64,000 nucleotides of DNA from AP-15 sp963755435 (GTDB lineage Bacteria > Pseudomonadota > Alphaproteobacteria > ATCC43930 > CGMCC-115725), in NCBI GenBank assembly GCA_963755435.1, contig CAVWJX010000005.1, forward strand, positions 806,001 through 870,000. Reading direction: 5' to 3'. This document shows, in pieces, positions 16,908 through 25,660 of this stretch; positions within the stretch are counted from its first letter, which is position 1; each line of letters opens with the position of its first letter. The notes beneath the pieces are model-generated. The model was given only the letters and a program-made list of their open reading frames with translations. It did no database searches and was not told the DNA's origin. A program made the position numbers and the translations under genes.

Positions 16908-18365
16908 ATGGCTGATCGGAAATTTCGGGTGGTGGTCTGCGGCGCCGGGGTTTCGGGGCTGTTCATGGCCGAGACCTTGAAGCGCGCCGGCATCGATTTC
17001 ACCGTCTACGAAAAGGCCGGCGAGGTTGGCGGGACGTGGCGGGACAACACCTTTCCCGGCCTCTTTGTCGACGTTCTGTCGCGGCAATACGAATTTCCGT
17101 TCCAGCCCAATTACGCCTGGTCGCGCAAATACGCGCCGGCGGTCGAGATCTGGACCTATATCCGCAAGGTCGCGCGCGACCGCGGCCTCACCCGCTTCAT
17201 CCGCTTCAACGAGGAGATCGTCGCGGCGCGGTTCACCGCCGGCCGCTGGCAGATCGAGACCGCCACCGGCGCCACCGATGTCGCCGATGTTTTCGTCTGC
17301 GCCACCGGCTTTTTGCACAAGCCGCTATTGCCCGATATCGCTGGCCGCGAGAGCTTTGCCGGTCCGTCCTTCCACTCGGCGCGCTGGGACCACAGTGTGC
17401 CTCACCAAGGCAAGCGCTGGGGCGTCATCGGCAGCGGCGCCAGCGGCGTGCAGATTACCGAGGCATTGGCCTGGGCCGGCTGCGAGGTCACCCAGTTCAT
17501 CCGCCGCGCCCAATGGGTGCATATCCGCGACAATCCGCACTCGACCTGGCGCGAGCGGCTGAAGCTGCGGCTGCCCGGCGGCTACGCCCGCGAGCAGCGG
17601 CGGCTGTGGCAATTGATCAACGAGAGCGACCGCTGGCGTCTCGAGCCCGGGCCGCAACGCCAAGCCATGGAGCGCGAGTTCCGATCCTATCTCGACGGCA
17701 TCAAGGATCCGGAGCTGAAGCAGAAGCTGACCCCGGACTATAATCTCGGCTGCACCCGCATCCCGAAATCGGACAAGGACTATTACGCTGCGGTGCAACT
17801 GCCGAACGCGCACATCGTCAAGGGGCAGATCGAGCGCATCGTGCCCGACGGGGTGGTCATGGCGGACGGCGCCAAGGTCGAGCTCGACGTCCTGGTCTAC
17901 GCTACCGGCTTTGATGCGCACGCCTATATGCGCCCGATGCAAGTCACCGGCCTTAACGGGGTGACCATCGACGAGGCGTGGCGCGAGAAGATTTTTTCCT
18001 ATGGCGGCATCGCCGTGCCGGGGTTTCCGAACCTGTTCATGCTCTATGGGCCGTTCGCCCCGGTCAACAATGTGCCGGTGCCGCTGGGGCTCGAGCAGGA
18101 GATCGCCTGCATCATGCGGCTCGTCGGCGAGGCCCGCGCCCGGCGCGCCGCGGTGGCCCCGACCGCCGCCGCGACCGAGAAATTCCTGGCGCGGCTCGGC
18201 ATGGCCTTCCCCGGCACCGTCTGGCTCGGCGGCTGCAAAAACTGGTACACCGGCGATCAGCCGACGCCGATTTTGTGGCCGTTGCCGCAACACCAGCACA
18301 AGGCGTTCTTTGCCGAGGCGCCGGCCGAGGACTTTGAATTCATCCCGACCGGACAGGAAGGTTGA
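16908..18365 (+). CDS. Flavin-containing monooxygenase, Baeyer-Villiger type
   Basis: A 485-residue FAD/NADPH-dependent monooxygenase. The FAD Rossmann motif is GAGVSG near residue 12, the Baeyer-Villiger fingerprint FxGxxxHxxxW appears as FAGPSFHSARWD, the second Rossmann motif GSGASG follows about 20 residues later, and the conserved ATGFDAH lies near the C-terminal third. These enzymes insert oxygen next to ketones, or oxidise soft nucleophiles. ATG 16908 follows GAGGGG; an ATG 15 bases earlier is unsupported. The divergent LLM gene and the downstream amidohydrolase (107 bp away) suggest a catabolic role, possibly ring cleavage followed by hydrolysis (inference). Confidence 0.92.
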   Translation: MADRKFRVVVCGAGVSGLFMAETLKRAGIDFTVYEKAGEVGGTWRDNTFPGLFVDVLSRQYEFPFQPNYAWSRKYAPAVEIWTYIRKVARDRGLTRFIRFNEEIVAARFTAGRWQIETATGATDVADVFVCATGFLHKPLLPDIAGRESFAGPSFHSARWDHSVPHQGKRWGVIGSGASGVQITEALAWAGCEVTQFIRRAQWVHIRDNPHSTWRERLKLRLPGGYAREQRRLWQLINESDRWRLEPGPQRQAMEREFRSYLDGIKDPELKQKLTPDYNLGCTRIPKSDKDYYAAVQLPNAHIVKGQIERIVPDGVVMADGAKVELDVLVYATGFDAHAYMRPMQVTGLNGVTIDEAWREKIFSYGGIAVPGFPNLFMLYGPFAPVNNVPVPLGLEQEIACIMRLVGEARARRAAVAPTAAATEKFLARLGMAFPGTVWLGGCKNWYTGDQPTPILWPLPQHQHKAFFAEAPAEDFEFIPTGQEG

Positions 18366-18471
18366 ACCGGCCGTCTCGTCCCGACCCGCCCGGCCGATCT
18401 TGAGTTGTCGTGCTTTGTGGCGAGCCGCCCTGGGGTTAAAGTGCCGCACGGCCCAATAAAGGAAAACAGCC

Positions 18472-19500
18472 ATGATGATCGACATGCACACCCATTGGCG
18501 CCCCGTCGAAGTCGCCGACGCCCTGCGCGCCCGCACCAGGGAACCGCGCATCCTGCGCAACCCCGATGGGGTCGAGGTGCTGAAGGCCCCGCGGATGGGC
18601 GAAGCGCCGCTCGCCGACGCCTTCGACACCGTCGATTTCCATCTCGCTCGGATGGACCGCCAGGGTGTCGAGGTCAGCGTGCTGTCGCTGCTCGGCTCGT
18701 TCTGCTGGATCGAGTTGCAGCCGTTGGACGTGGCTGGCCCGCTGTGCCGGCGGGTCAATGACGGGCTCTCTGCGATCTGCGACGAACATCCCGGCCGCTT
18801 CGCCGCCTATGCCGCACTGCCGCTGATGGACATTTCCGCCGCCGCGGCCGAACTCGAGCGGGCGCTCGGGCTGCCAGGCATGATCGGCGCGCAGATCCCG
18901 GGCAACGGCTTCCTGACCCGCAATGACGCCGAAGCGATGCGGCCGCTGTTCGAAGTGGCGAACCGCCACCGCGCGGTGCTGTTCATCCACCACGGGCCGC
19001 GGCCGGGCGACGCGTTCCCCAAGGTCGCCGGCGACACCGACAACGCCCGCCGCCGCAACGGCACGCTCGACATGCAAGCGAGCCTGTCCTCGGTCATGGT
19101 GACGTTGTCGCTGACCGACTATCTCGCCGACTACCCCGACGCGATGGTCCACGTCCACAATCTGGGCGGCAACATTCCCTACGAGGTCGAGCGCATGGAC
19201 CATCGCTGCCTGCTCGACACGCCGCAGGAGGAGCTGCCGTCGTCGCGCTTCCGCAAGGCGGGGGTGTACGTCGATTGCAACTCGTTCGGCCCGCGCGCGA
19301 TCGAGGCGGCGGTGAGCCTCTATGGCGCCGAACGCATCGTGTGCGGCACCGACGGCACCGAGTTCGGCTGCGACTGGACCACGAAGGCGCTGGCGGACGC
19401 GCAGATCGGCGATGAAGCGCGCGAGCAGATCCTGCACCGCAACGCCGCGGCGATGCTCGCCCGTGCCGGCGCCGCCCAGCGCGAACGCGCCGCCGCCTGA
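18472..19500 (+). CDS. Amidohydrolase family protein (ACMSD-like)
   Basis: A 342-residue TIM-barrel amidohydrolase. The metal-binding HxH is in IDMHTHW (residues 5 and 7), a further His pair is in LFIHHGPRPGD, and the late Asp is in VCGTDGTEFG. The layout matches the amidohydrolase-2 group containing aminocarboxymuconate-semialdehyde decarboxylase and 5-carboxyvanillate decarboxylase, which decarboxylate or hydrolyse aromatic-derived acids. AAAGGAAAA lies 5' of the ATG-ATG start. Other members of this fold occur at 30544 and 46249. Decarboxylation of a ring-cleavage product is the best guess. Confidence 0.9.
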   Translation: MMIDMHTHWRPVEVADALRARTREPRILRNPDGVEVLKAPRMGEAPLADAFDTVDFHLARMDRQGVEVSVLSLLGSFCWIELQPLDVAGPLCRRVNDGLSAICDEHPGRFAAYAALPLMDISAAAAELERALGLPGMIGAQIPGNGFLTRNDAEAMRPLFEVANRHRAVLFIHHGPRPGDAFPKVAGDTDNARRRNGTLDMQASLSSVMVTLSLTDYLADYPDAMVHVHNLGGNIPYEVERMDHRCLLDTPQEELPSSRFRKAGVYVDCNSFGPRAIEAAVSLYGAERIVCGTDGTEFGCDWTTKALADAQIGDEAREQILHRNAAAMLARAGAAQRERAAA

Positions 19501-19739
19501 TCCTGCTGCGCTCGGCCGCCGCCTGGCGGGCAGCGCCCGCGGCCGCTTCCCCGAGCGATAGGGGCGATTGATTGCGTTCGGCCGATTGGAGGCATTGGCG
19601 CGGCCGCGGCATCCCACACCTCCGACGCCCGAGGGGTGCCGCGAAGCCGGGCTTTCAGTGCGGCCGTGATGGGCTAGACTATGCGCTCGAATAAATAGTC
19701 CGGCAGCGGGCCCACCTATGGGCCTCGGGGAGGGCGGAA

Positions 19740-21362
19740 ATGCAGGCGGATTACGTCATCGTCGGGGCGGGCTCGGCCGGCTGCGTACTGGCCAACCGGC
19801 TGACCGAGGACCCCGCTACCAAGGTTTTGCTGATCGAGGCCGGCGGGCGTGACTGGAACCCGCTGATCCATGTCCCGGCCGGCTTCTTCAAGATGCTCGA
19901 CCACGATACCCTGACCTGGAAGTTTCGCGCTGAGCCGGACCCCGGCACCGGCGGCCGGGCGATCGTCTATACCCGTGGCCGGGTGATCGGCGGCTCGTCC
20001 TCGATCAACGGGCTGATCTACATCCGCGGCCAGCCCGAGGATTACGATCACTGGGCGCAGTTCGGTAATCGCGGCTGGTCGTGGGACGATTGTCTCCCCT
20101 ATTTCCGCAAGGCCGAGCGCTGGGAAGGCGAGGGCAGCGACGCACGCGGCAAGGACGGCCCGCTCTACACCTCGAAGACCGACCGGCCGCCGATCTGCGC
20201 CACCGTGGTCGAGGCCGGCAGAGAGATCGGCCTCGAATACCGCGACGACGTCAACGACCTGCCGCCCGGCCATGCCGACTGCATCGGCTGGTGCCAGCAG
20301 ACCCGCGGCGGCCGCCGCCGCGCCTCGACCGCACGCACCTATCTGCGCCCGGCGTTGAAGCGGCCGAACCTGCAGCTCGTCACCAAGGCCCTGGTGCACC
20401 GCATCCTGTTCGAGGGCAAACGCGCGGTCGGGGTCGAGTTCTCGCGCGGCGGTCCGGGCGGCGCCGTCGAACGCGCCGATGCGGCGCGCGAGGTGATCCT
20501 CGCGGCCGGTGCCATCGGCTCGCCGCATATCCTGCAATTGTCCGGCGTCGGCGACCCGGAGCATCTCGCCCGGATCGGCGTGCCGCTGGTGCACGAACTG
20601 CGCGGCGTCGGCCGGAACATGCAGGACCACTACGTCGCGCGCGTCTCCTATCCGGTCGTCGGCGCGCAGACCGCCAACGAGCGCTCGCGCGGCCTGCCGC
20701 TCGCCGGCGAGGTCATGCGCTGGCTCTTCACCGGCAAGGGCATGCTGACCTACAGCCCGTCGATCGTCGCCGCTTCGGTCAAGGTGCTCGAAGAGTCGGC
20801 GACCCCCGACGTGCAGTGCACCTTCGCGCCGGGCAGCTTTAAGAACGGCCAGATCGGCGAGCTCGAGGAAACCCCCGGCCTTTCCGCCGGTGCCTGGCAG
20901 ATGCGGCCCTTGTCGCGCGGCTATGTCGAAGCGAAGTCGAGCCGGCCCGGCGACATGCCGGCGATCAACCCGCGCTATCTCTCCGAAGAAAGCGATCGCC
21001 GCGCCATCATCGGCGGTCTCAAGCTGGCCCGGCGGATTTTTGCCGCGCCGGCGCTGCGGCCGTTCGTCCGCGAAGAAAGCCTGCCCGGCATCCAAATCCA
21101 GAGCGACGACGAATTGCTCGACTACGCGCGGCGCTACGGCGGCACCTGCTATCACGCCAGCTGCACCTGCATGATGGGAAACCATGCGCTGGCGGTCGTC
21201 GACGACGAATTGCGGGTGCACGGGCTCGACGGCTTGCGGGTCATCGACGCCTCGGTGATGCCGGCGGTCACCTCGACCAACACCAACGCACCGACGATCA
21301 TGATCGCCGAAAAGGGTGCGGCGATCATCAAAGGTGCGGCGCGGCAGCGGCTGGCGGCGTAG
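19740..21362 (+). CDS. GMC family oxidoreductase (choline/alcohol dehydrogenase-like)
   Basis: A 540-residue FAD enzyme. It opens with the dinucleotide-binding VIVGAGSAGCVLANRLTED, has the GMC signature GRVIGGSSSINGLIYIRGQPEDYD near residue 80, a second signature GAIGSPHILQLSGVG near 257, and the C-terminal catalytic block with His in YHASCTCMMG and Asn in TNTNAPTIMIAEKGA. It oxidises primary or secondary alcohols to aldehydes or ketones. The usual HPxGTCxMG reads HASCTCMMG, a moderate variation. GGGAGGG lies 9 bases before the ATG. The substrate is unknown; absence of betaine genes argues against choline. Confidence 0.93.
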   Translation: MQADYVIVGAGSAGCVLANRLTEDPATKVLLIEAGGRDWNPLIHVPAGFFKMLDHDTLTWKFRAEPDPGTGGRAIVYTRGRVIGGSSSINGLIYIRGQPEDYDHWAQFGNRGWSWDDCLPYFRKAERWEGEGSDARGKDGPLYTSKTDRPPICATVVEAGREIGLEYRDDVNDLPPGHADCIGWCQQTRGGRRRASTARTYLRPALKRPNLQLVTKALVHRILFEGKRAVGVEFSRGGPGGAVERADAAREVILAAGAIGSPHILQLSGVGDPEHLARIGVPLVHELRGVGRNMQDHYVARVSYPVVGAQTANERSRGLPLAGEVMRWLFTGKGMLTYSPSIVAASVKVLEESATPDVQCTFAPGSFKNGQIGELEETPGLSAGAWQMRPLSRGYVEAKSSRPGDMPAINPRYLSEESDRRAIIGGLKLARRIFAAPALRPFVREESLPGIQIQSDDELLDYARRYGGTCYHASCTCMMGNHALAVVDDELRVHGLDGLRVIDASVMPAVTSTNTNAPTIMIAEKGAAIIKGAARQRLAA

Positions 21363-21473
21363 CAAAACGGGCCGGACGGGCAGCAAGCGTATTGCTGATA
21401 AGCGCGGCGCGATCCGTTGGATTGCCGTCCGCTGCGCGATGCCGTCGCGGTATTCGCCTCTAAAGGGGAACCG

Positions 21474-22349
21474 GTGAAGCCTGCCCCGTTCGCATATCAT
21501 CGTCCCGCCACGATTGACGAGGCGGTGCGGCGGCTTGCCGAACTGGCGCCGCAGGACGCAAGGGTGCTGGCCGGCGGGCAGAGCCTGGTGCCGATCATGG
21601 CCTTCCGTCTGGCCCGCCCGACGCACCTGATCGACATCAACAGGGTCGCCGGTCTCGATGCGCTGGCGGTGCGCGGCGGCAAGCTGTGCATCGGCGCGCG
21701 GGTGCGCCATGCGGCGTTCCATCAACCAGTCGGCGACGGCCCGCTCGGGGCGATGCTGGCCGCCATCGTGCGCCACATCGCGCATTACCCGATCCGCTTG
21801 CGCGGCACCTTTTGCGGCAGCCTCGCGCATGCCGATCCGGCGGCCGAGTGGTGCGCTGCGGCGGTGACCCTCGATGCCGAGCTGACGGCGATCAGCGTCC
21901 GGGGCGAGCGGGTCATCGCCGCGCGCGATTTCTTTCGCGGCGCGATGGAAACGGCGCTGGCGCCCGACGAGCTGTTGGGCGAAGCCCGGCTGCCGATATT
22001 GCCTGACGACACCCGCTTTGGCTTTGTCGAATTCAGCCGCCGCGCCGGCGATTACGCACTGGCCATGGCGCTCACCGCATTCCGCCTCGAAGCGGGGCTG
22101 ATCGCAGCACCTCGGATCGGGCTCGGCGGCGTCGAGGCTCTGCCGCGGCGCAGCCCGGCGGCCGAGGCTGTGCTCGCGGGCCAGGCGCCCGACGCGGGAT
22201 TGTTCGCGGCGGCAGCGGCCGCGGCGGCAGCGGCGATCGCGCCCTTGGAGGATGCTCAGACCGACGCGCATTATCGCCGCGAACTGGCTTCTGCGATGGT
22301 TTATCGGGCGCTGACGCGCGCCCTTGCCCTGGGCAGCGAGCGAGCATGA
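21474..22349 (+). CDS. Molybdenum hydroxylase FAD-binding medium subunit
   Basis: A 291-residue CoxM/CutM-type flavoprotein subunit. FAD contacts appear as LAGGQSLVPIMAFRLARPTHLIDIN and IRLRGTFCGSLAHADPAAEW, both hallmark motifs. The product passes electrons from the iron-sulfur subunit to FAD and onwards. GTG 21474 is the likely start: AAGGGGAACC precedes it and the family N-terminus KPAPFAYHRPATIDEAV follows; the ATG at 21417 gives 19 extra residues. It overlaps the small-subunit gene by ATGA, so the three subunits are translationally coupled. Confidence 0.9.
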   Translation: MKPAPFAYHRPATIDEAVRRLAELAPQDARVLAGGQSLVPIMAFRLARPTHLIDINRVAGLDALAVRGGKLCIGARVRHAAFHQPVGDGPLGAMLAAIVRHIAHYPIRLRGTFCGSLAHADPAAEWCAAAVTLDAELTAISVRGERVIAARDFFRGAMETALAPDELLGEARLPILPDDTRFGFVEFSRRAGDYALAMALTAFRLEAGLIAAPRIGLGGVEALPRRSPAAEAVLAGQAPDAGLFAAAAAAAAAAIAPLEDAQTDAHYRRELASAMVYRALTRALALGSERA

Positions 22350-22831
22350 GCGACCGCCTCGACATCACCCTCACCATCAATGGCCGCTCCTACCCGATCG
22401 CGCTGGAGCCCCGCCGCACCCTGCTCGACGCGATCCGCGACGAATGCGGCCTGACCGGCACGCATATGGGATGCGAGCACGGCGTCTGCGGCGCCTGCAC
22501 GGTCCTCGTCGATGGCGCTCCGATCCGCGCCTGCCTGATGTTCGCGGCGCAGGCCGAGGGTGCCGCGATCCGCACCGTCGAGGGGCTGGCGAGCGGTGAT
22601 CGGCTGCATCCGCTGCAGCGCGCGTTGATCGCGCATCATGGCGTGCAATGCGGCTACTGCACGCCGGGCTTCCTGATGCTGGCGGCCGGCGTCCTGGAGC
22701 GCGAGCCCGACATCTGCGACGACGAATTGCGCGACATTCTGTCGTCAAACCTGTGTCGGTGCACCGGCTACCAGGGAATTGTCGCGGCGGTGCGCCAGGC
22801 GATCGCCGAATGGCGCGGGGGTCCGGTATGA
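22346..22831 (+). CDS. Molybdenum hydroxylase [2Fe-2S] small subunit
   Basis: A 161-residue CoxS/CutS-type iron-sulfur subunit. The plant-ferredoxin-like cluster ligands are in CEHGVCGACTVLVDG (about 45-59), and the second cluster is bound by QCGYCTPGFLML and LCRCTGYQGI. Length and order are normal. It transfers electrons from the molybdenum centre to the FAD subunit. ATGA overlaps on both sides show a coupled M-S-L operon. Confidence 0.95.
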   Translation: MSDRLDITLTINGRSYPIALEPRRTLLDAIRDECGLTGTHMGCEHGVCGACTVLVDGAPIRACLMFAAQAEGAAIRTVEGLASGDRLHPLQRALIAHHGVQCGYCTPGFLMLAAGVLEREPDICDDELRDILSSNLCRCTGYQGIVAAVRQAIAEWRGGPV

Positions 22832-25188
22832 GCGCCGACCCGAAGCCATCCGGCGGCCCTGTCCTCGGCCGCTCGGTGCCGCGGCTGGAGGACCCGCCGC
22901 TGGTCAGCGGACGCGGCCGGTTCGTCGGCGATATTTCGTTCCCCCACCAGCTCCACATGCGGGTGGTGCGCTCGCCCTATGCCCATGCCCGGCTGCGCGC
23001 GGTCGATACCGCCGCCGCGCTCGGCGCCCCCGGGGTCGTCGGCGTGTGGACTGCCGCCGATATCGCCGAGCTGCCGCCGATCGATTTTCGCGACCCGGCG
23101 GCAGAGGCGCTGCGCCCCTATCGCCAGCCGCTGTTGGCCAGTGAGCGGCTGCGCTATGTCGGCGAGCCGGTGGCGGCGGTGTTCGCGACCGATCCCTACC
23201 TTGCCGAAGATGCGGCCGATCTGGTCGCGATCGAGGCCGACGAGCTGCCCCCGGTGCTCGACGCCGCGGCGCCGCCGGGCCGGTTTGGTCAGAGCCTCTC
23301 GACCGAAGCGATGGAGCTGCGCGGCGGCTATGGCGATGTCGAGGCGGCGTTTGCCTCGGCCGATGCGATCGTGGCGCTCGACCTCGAGATCGGCCGGCAC
23401 AGCGGCGTCCCCTTGGAGCCGCGCGGTGCGCTCGCCGATTGGGACGCCTCGCGCGATGTGCTCGCGCTCTACGGCGCCGCCAAGGTGCCGCACCGCAACC
23501 GCGACGCACTGGCGCGGATGTTCGGGCGCGCTGCTGCCGCAATGGTGCTGAAGGAAGGCAATACCGGCGGCGGCTTCGGCATCCGCGGCGAGCTCTACCC
23601 GGAGGATTTCCTCGTTTGCCTCGCGGCGATGCGCCTCGAGCGGCCGGTCAAATGGATCGAGGACCGGCGCGAGAATTTGATGGCGGCGAACCATTCGCGC
23701 CAGCAGCGCCACCTGGTCCGCGTCGCGGTCGATGCCGAGGGGCATGTGCTGGCGCTCGACGACGAGTTCTATCTCGACCAGGGCGCCTATGTGCGCACCC
23801 ATGGCGCGCGCGTCCTCGAAATGACGATCGCCATGCTGCCCGGCCCCTACCGCATCCCGGCCTATCGCGCCTGCGGCCATTTCCGGCTGACCAACAAGAC
23901 GCCGGCGGCGACTTATCGGGCGCCCGGCCGTTACGAGGGCAGCTTTGTCCGCGAGCGGCTCCTCGACGCGGTCGCCGACCGGCTCGGCCTCGACCCGCTC
24001 ACGGTGCGGCGTCGCAACCTGATCGCCAAGGCGGAAATGCCGTTCCGCCGCCCGCTCAGCGCGCTCGGCACCGAGATCGTGTACGATTCGGGCGACTACG
24101 CCCTGCTGCTCGACAAGGCGCTGGCGCGGATCGGCTGGGCCGAGCTGCAGACCGAGCTGAGACGCCGCCGCGACGCCGGCGAGCTGGTCGGCGCCGGGCT
24201 CGGCATGTTCGTCGACAAGGGTGGCCTCGGCCCGGCTGACGGGACGCGGGTCAGCGTCGATACCACTGGTGCGGTCGAGCTGGTGACCGGCGGTTCCAAT
24301 GTCGGGCAAGGCTTCGCCACGGCGATGGCGCAGATTTGCGCCGATGCGCTGGGCGTCGATTACCGCCGGGTGCGGGTCGTCTGCGGGCAGACCGACCGGA
24401 TCGCCTACGGCATCGGCGCCCACGCCTCGCGCGCCTCGGTGATGACCGGCAGCGCCACCCACGCGGCGAGCCTCAAATTGCGCGAGAAGGCGCTCGACAT
24501 GGCCGCGTCATTGTTGCAGGCCGCACCGGGCGCGCTCGACATCGCGGATGGCGTCGTCGTGCATCGCGATCGGCGCGGCGGTCCGTCGATCACCCTCGGC
24601 GAGATCGCGCGCCACCTCGCACCGGACTCCCCGGTGCTCGGCGACCGTGACCCCGGTCTCTGCGCCGAAGGCTGGTTCCGCACCTCGCACATGACCTACC
24701 CCTATGGCGTCCAGATCGCGGTGGTGCGGGTCGACGCCGACACCGGCCAGGCCACCGTCGAACGCTATCTGTGCGCCTACGATATCGGCCGCGCGATCAA
24801 CCCGATGCTGGTCGACGGCCAGCTGATCGGCGGCGTCGTCCAGGGCTTGGGTGGTGCCCTCTACGAGGAATTCCGCTACGACGACCGCGGCGAGCCGCTC
24901 TGCGTCACCTTCGCCGATTACCTGCTGCCGACCTTGCGCGAAGTCCCGCCGATCGAGGTGCTGCTGACCGAGGACGCGCCGAGCCCGTTGAACCCGCTCG
25001 GCATCAAGAGCGCCGGTGAAGGCGGCATCACCCCGGTCGGCGCCGTCATCGCCGCCGCGATCGACGCGGCAATCGGCCTCCCCGGCGCCATAACCCGGCT
25101 GCCCGCCACCCCGCAACGCATCAAGGCCCTGCTGCGCGCCGCGCCGCAGTCCCGCCGCCCCGCCACCGCCGCCGCCGCCGCGAAGTAG
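22828..25188 (+). CDS. Molybdopterin large subunit of xanthine-dehydrogenase family (CoxL-like)
   Basis: A 786-residue molybdopterin-binding subunit. Characteristic parts are RLEDPPLVSGRGRFVGDI, GNTGGGFGIRGELYPED, the Mo-pyranopterin-contacting GSNVGQGFATAMAQICADAL, and the catalytic Glu in IKSAGEGGITPVGAVIAAA. The active-site loop reads TYRAPGRYEG. True form I CO dehydrogenases have AYRCSFR with a Cys that binds copper, and form II has AYRGAGR; neither is present, so CO oxidation is unlikely and another aldehyde, purine or N-heterocycle is the probable substrate. The start ATG overlaps the small-subunit stop (ATGA). The preceding in-frame extension from 22648 is only a shadow of coxS. Confidence 0.92.
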   Translation: MSADPKPSGGPVLGRSVPRLEDPPLVSGRGRFVGDISFPHQLHMRVVRSPYAHARLRAVDTAAALGAPGVVGVWTAADIAELPPIDFRDPAAEALRPYRQPLLASERLRYVGEPVAAVFATDPYLAEDAADLVAIEADELPPVLDAAAPPGRFGQSLSTEAMELRGGYGDVEAAFASADAIVALDLEIGRHSGVPLEPRGALADWDASRDVLALYGAAKVPHRNRDALARMFGRAAAAMVLKEGNTGGGFGIRGELYPEDFLVCLAAMRLERPVKWIEDRRENLMAANHSRQQRHLVRVAVDAEGHVLALDDEFYLDQGAYVRTHGARVLEMTIAMLPGPYRIPAYRACGHFRLTNKTPAATYRAPGRYEGSFVRERLLDAVADRLGLDPLTVRRRNLIAKAEMPFRRPLSALGTEIVYDSGDYALLLDKALARIGWAELQTELRRRRDAGELVGAGLGMFVDKGGLGPADGTRVSVDTTGAVELVTGGSNVGQGFATAMAQICADALGVDYRRVRVVCGQTDRIAYGIGAHASRASVMTGSATHAASLKLREKALDMAASLLQAAPGALDIADGVVVHRDRRGGPSITLGEIARHLAPDSPVLGDRDPGLCAEGWFRTSHMTYPYGVQIAVVRVDADTGQATVERYLCAYDIGRAINPMLVDGQLIGGVVQGLGGALYEEFRYDDRGEPLCVTFADYLLPTLREVPPIEVLLTEDAPSPLNPLGIKSAGEGGITPVGAVIAAAIDAAIGLPGAITRLPATPQRIKALLRAAPQSRRPATAAAAAK

Positions 25189-25660
25189 CGGCGTTCGGTA
25201 ACACTGGCGGGGAAATCAACTCCAGAAGTCGGGATTAATTCACTAAATAATACTTTCGCTCCGATCTGCAGTTATCGGTGCTGGCCGAATGATCCAAAAT
25301 TAGCCACTACCCAGTCATGGCCGGACTTGTTCCAGGGCTGTCCGGTTCCGCAAAGCCGATTGCAAGCCAAGGCTCTATTCTCAGTTGTCATCACCGGGCT
25401 CGTCCCGGTGATCCACGTCTTTCTTCGACGCCCGACCCCGGCACGTGGATGGCCGGGACGAGCCTTCGACTTGTTCCGGCCATCCACATGCCCCGACCGA
25501 GCCCAAGCGAAGGTCCGGATCACCGGGACGAGCCCGGTGATGACCGCTGAAACAAGGGGCTTCGGACTGGCGTTGCGATCAGCTTGTCGGACCGCCGTGA
25601 CCCACCATGCCAGGCAAGATTGCGGTGCGGCTCCGCCCTTGGGCGGGCACGCTCTCAGCC
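25189..25660. other. 472 bp intergenic region with palindromic repeat element
   Basis: No gene is supported between the large subunit and the metallophosphatase. The first 110 bp are comparatively AT-rich (AATTCACTAAATAATAC) and show nothing further. The rest is occupied by the REP-like element at 25390-25541. Small open frames inside it translate to the GLVPVIH-type peptides that such repeats produce and should not be called genes. Confidence 0.7.
25390..25541. repeat. REP-like element with two mirror-image palindromes
   Basis: ATCACCGGG-CTCGT-CCCGGTGAT at 25390-25412 is a perfect 9 bp inverted repeat with a 5-base loop. An inverted copy, ATCACCGGG-ACGAG-CCCGGTGAT, lies at 25519-25541, and between them a GTGGATGGCCGGG/CCGGCCATCCAC pair is also inverted, so the whole element can fold into one long nested stem. 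Similar palindromes sit at 43696-43782. This is the type of non-coding interspersed element common in high-GC proteobacteria. Confidence 0.85.

Noticed and set aside
19716..22271. 851-codon open frame antisense to the GMC oxidoreductase and the FAD subunit gene
   Set aside because: It is a shadow frame of high-GC coding DNA; the plus-strand genes have full family motifs and ribosome-binding sites, the antisense has none.
22828..25188. Aerobic carbon monoxide dehydrogenase
   Set aside because: The copper-binding Cys motif of form I and the form II loop are both absent.
25317..25550. Small open frames in the palindromic element (GLVPVIH-like peptides)
   Set aside because: They arise from inverted repeats in a known non-coding repeat type and lack ribosome-binding sites.
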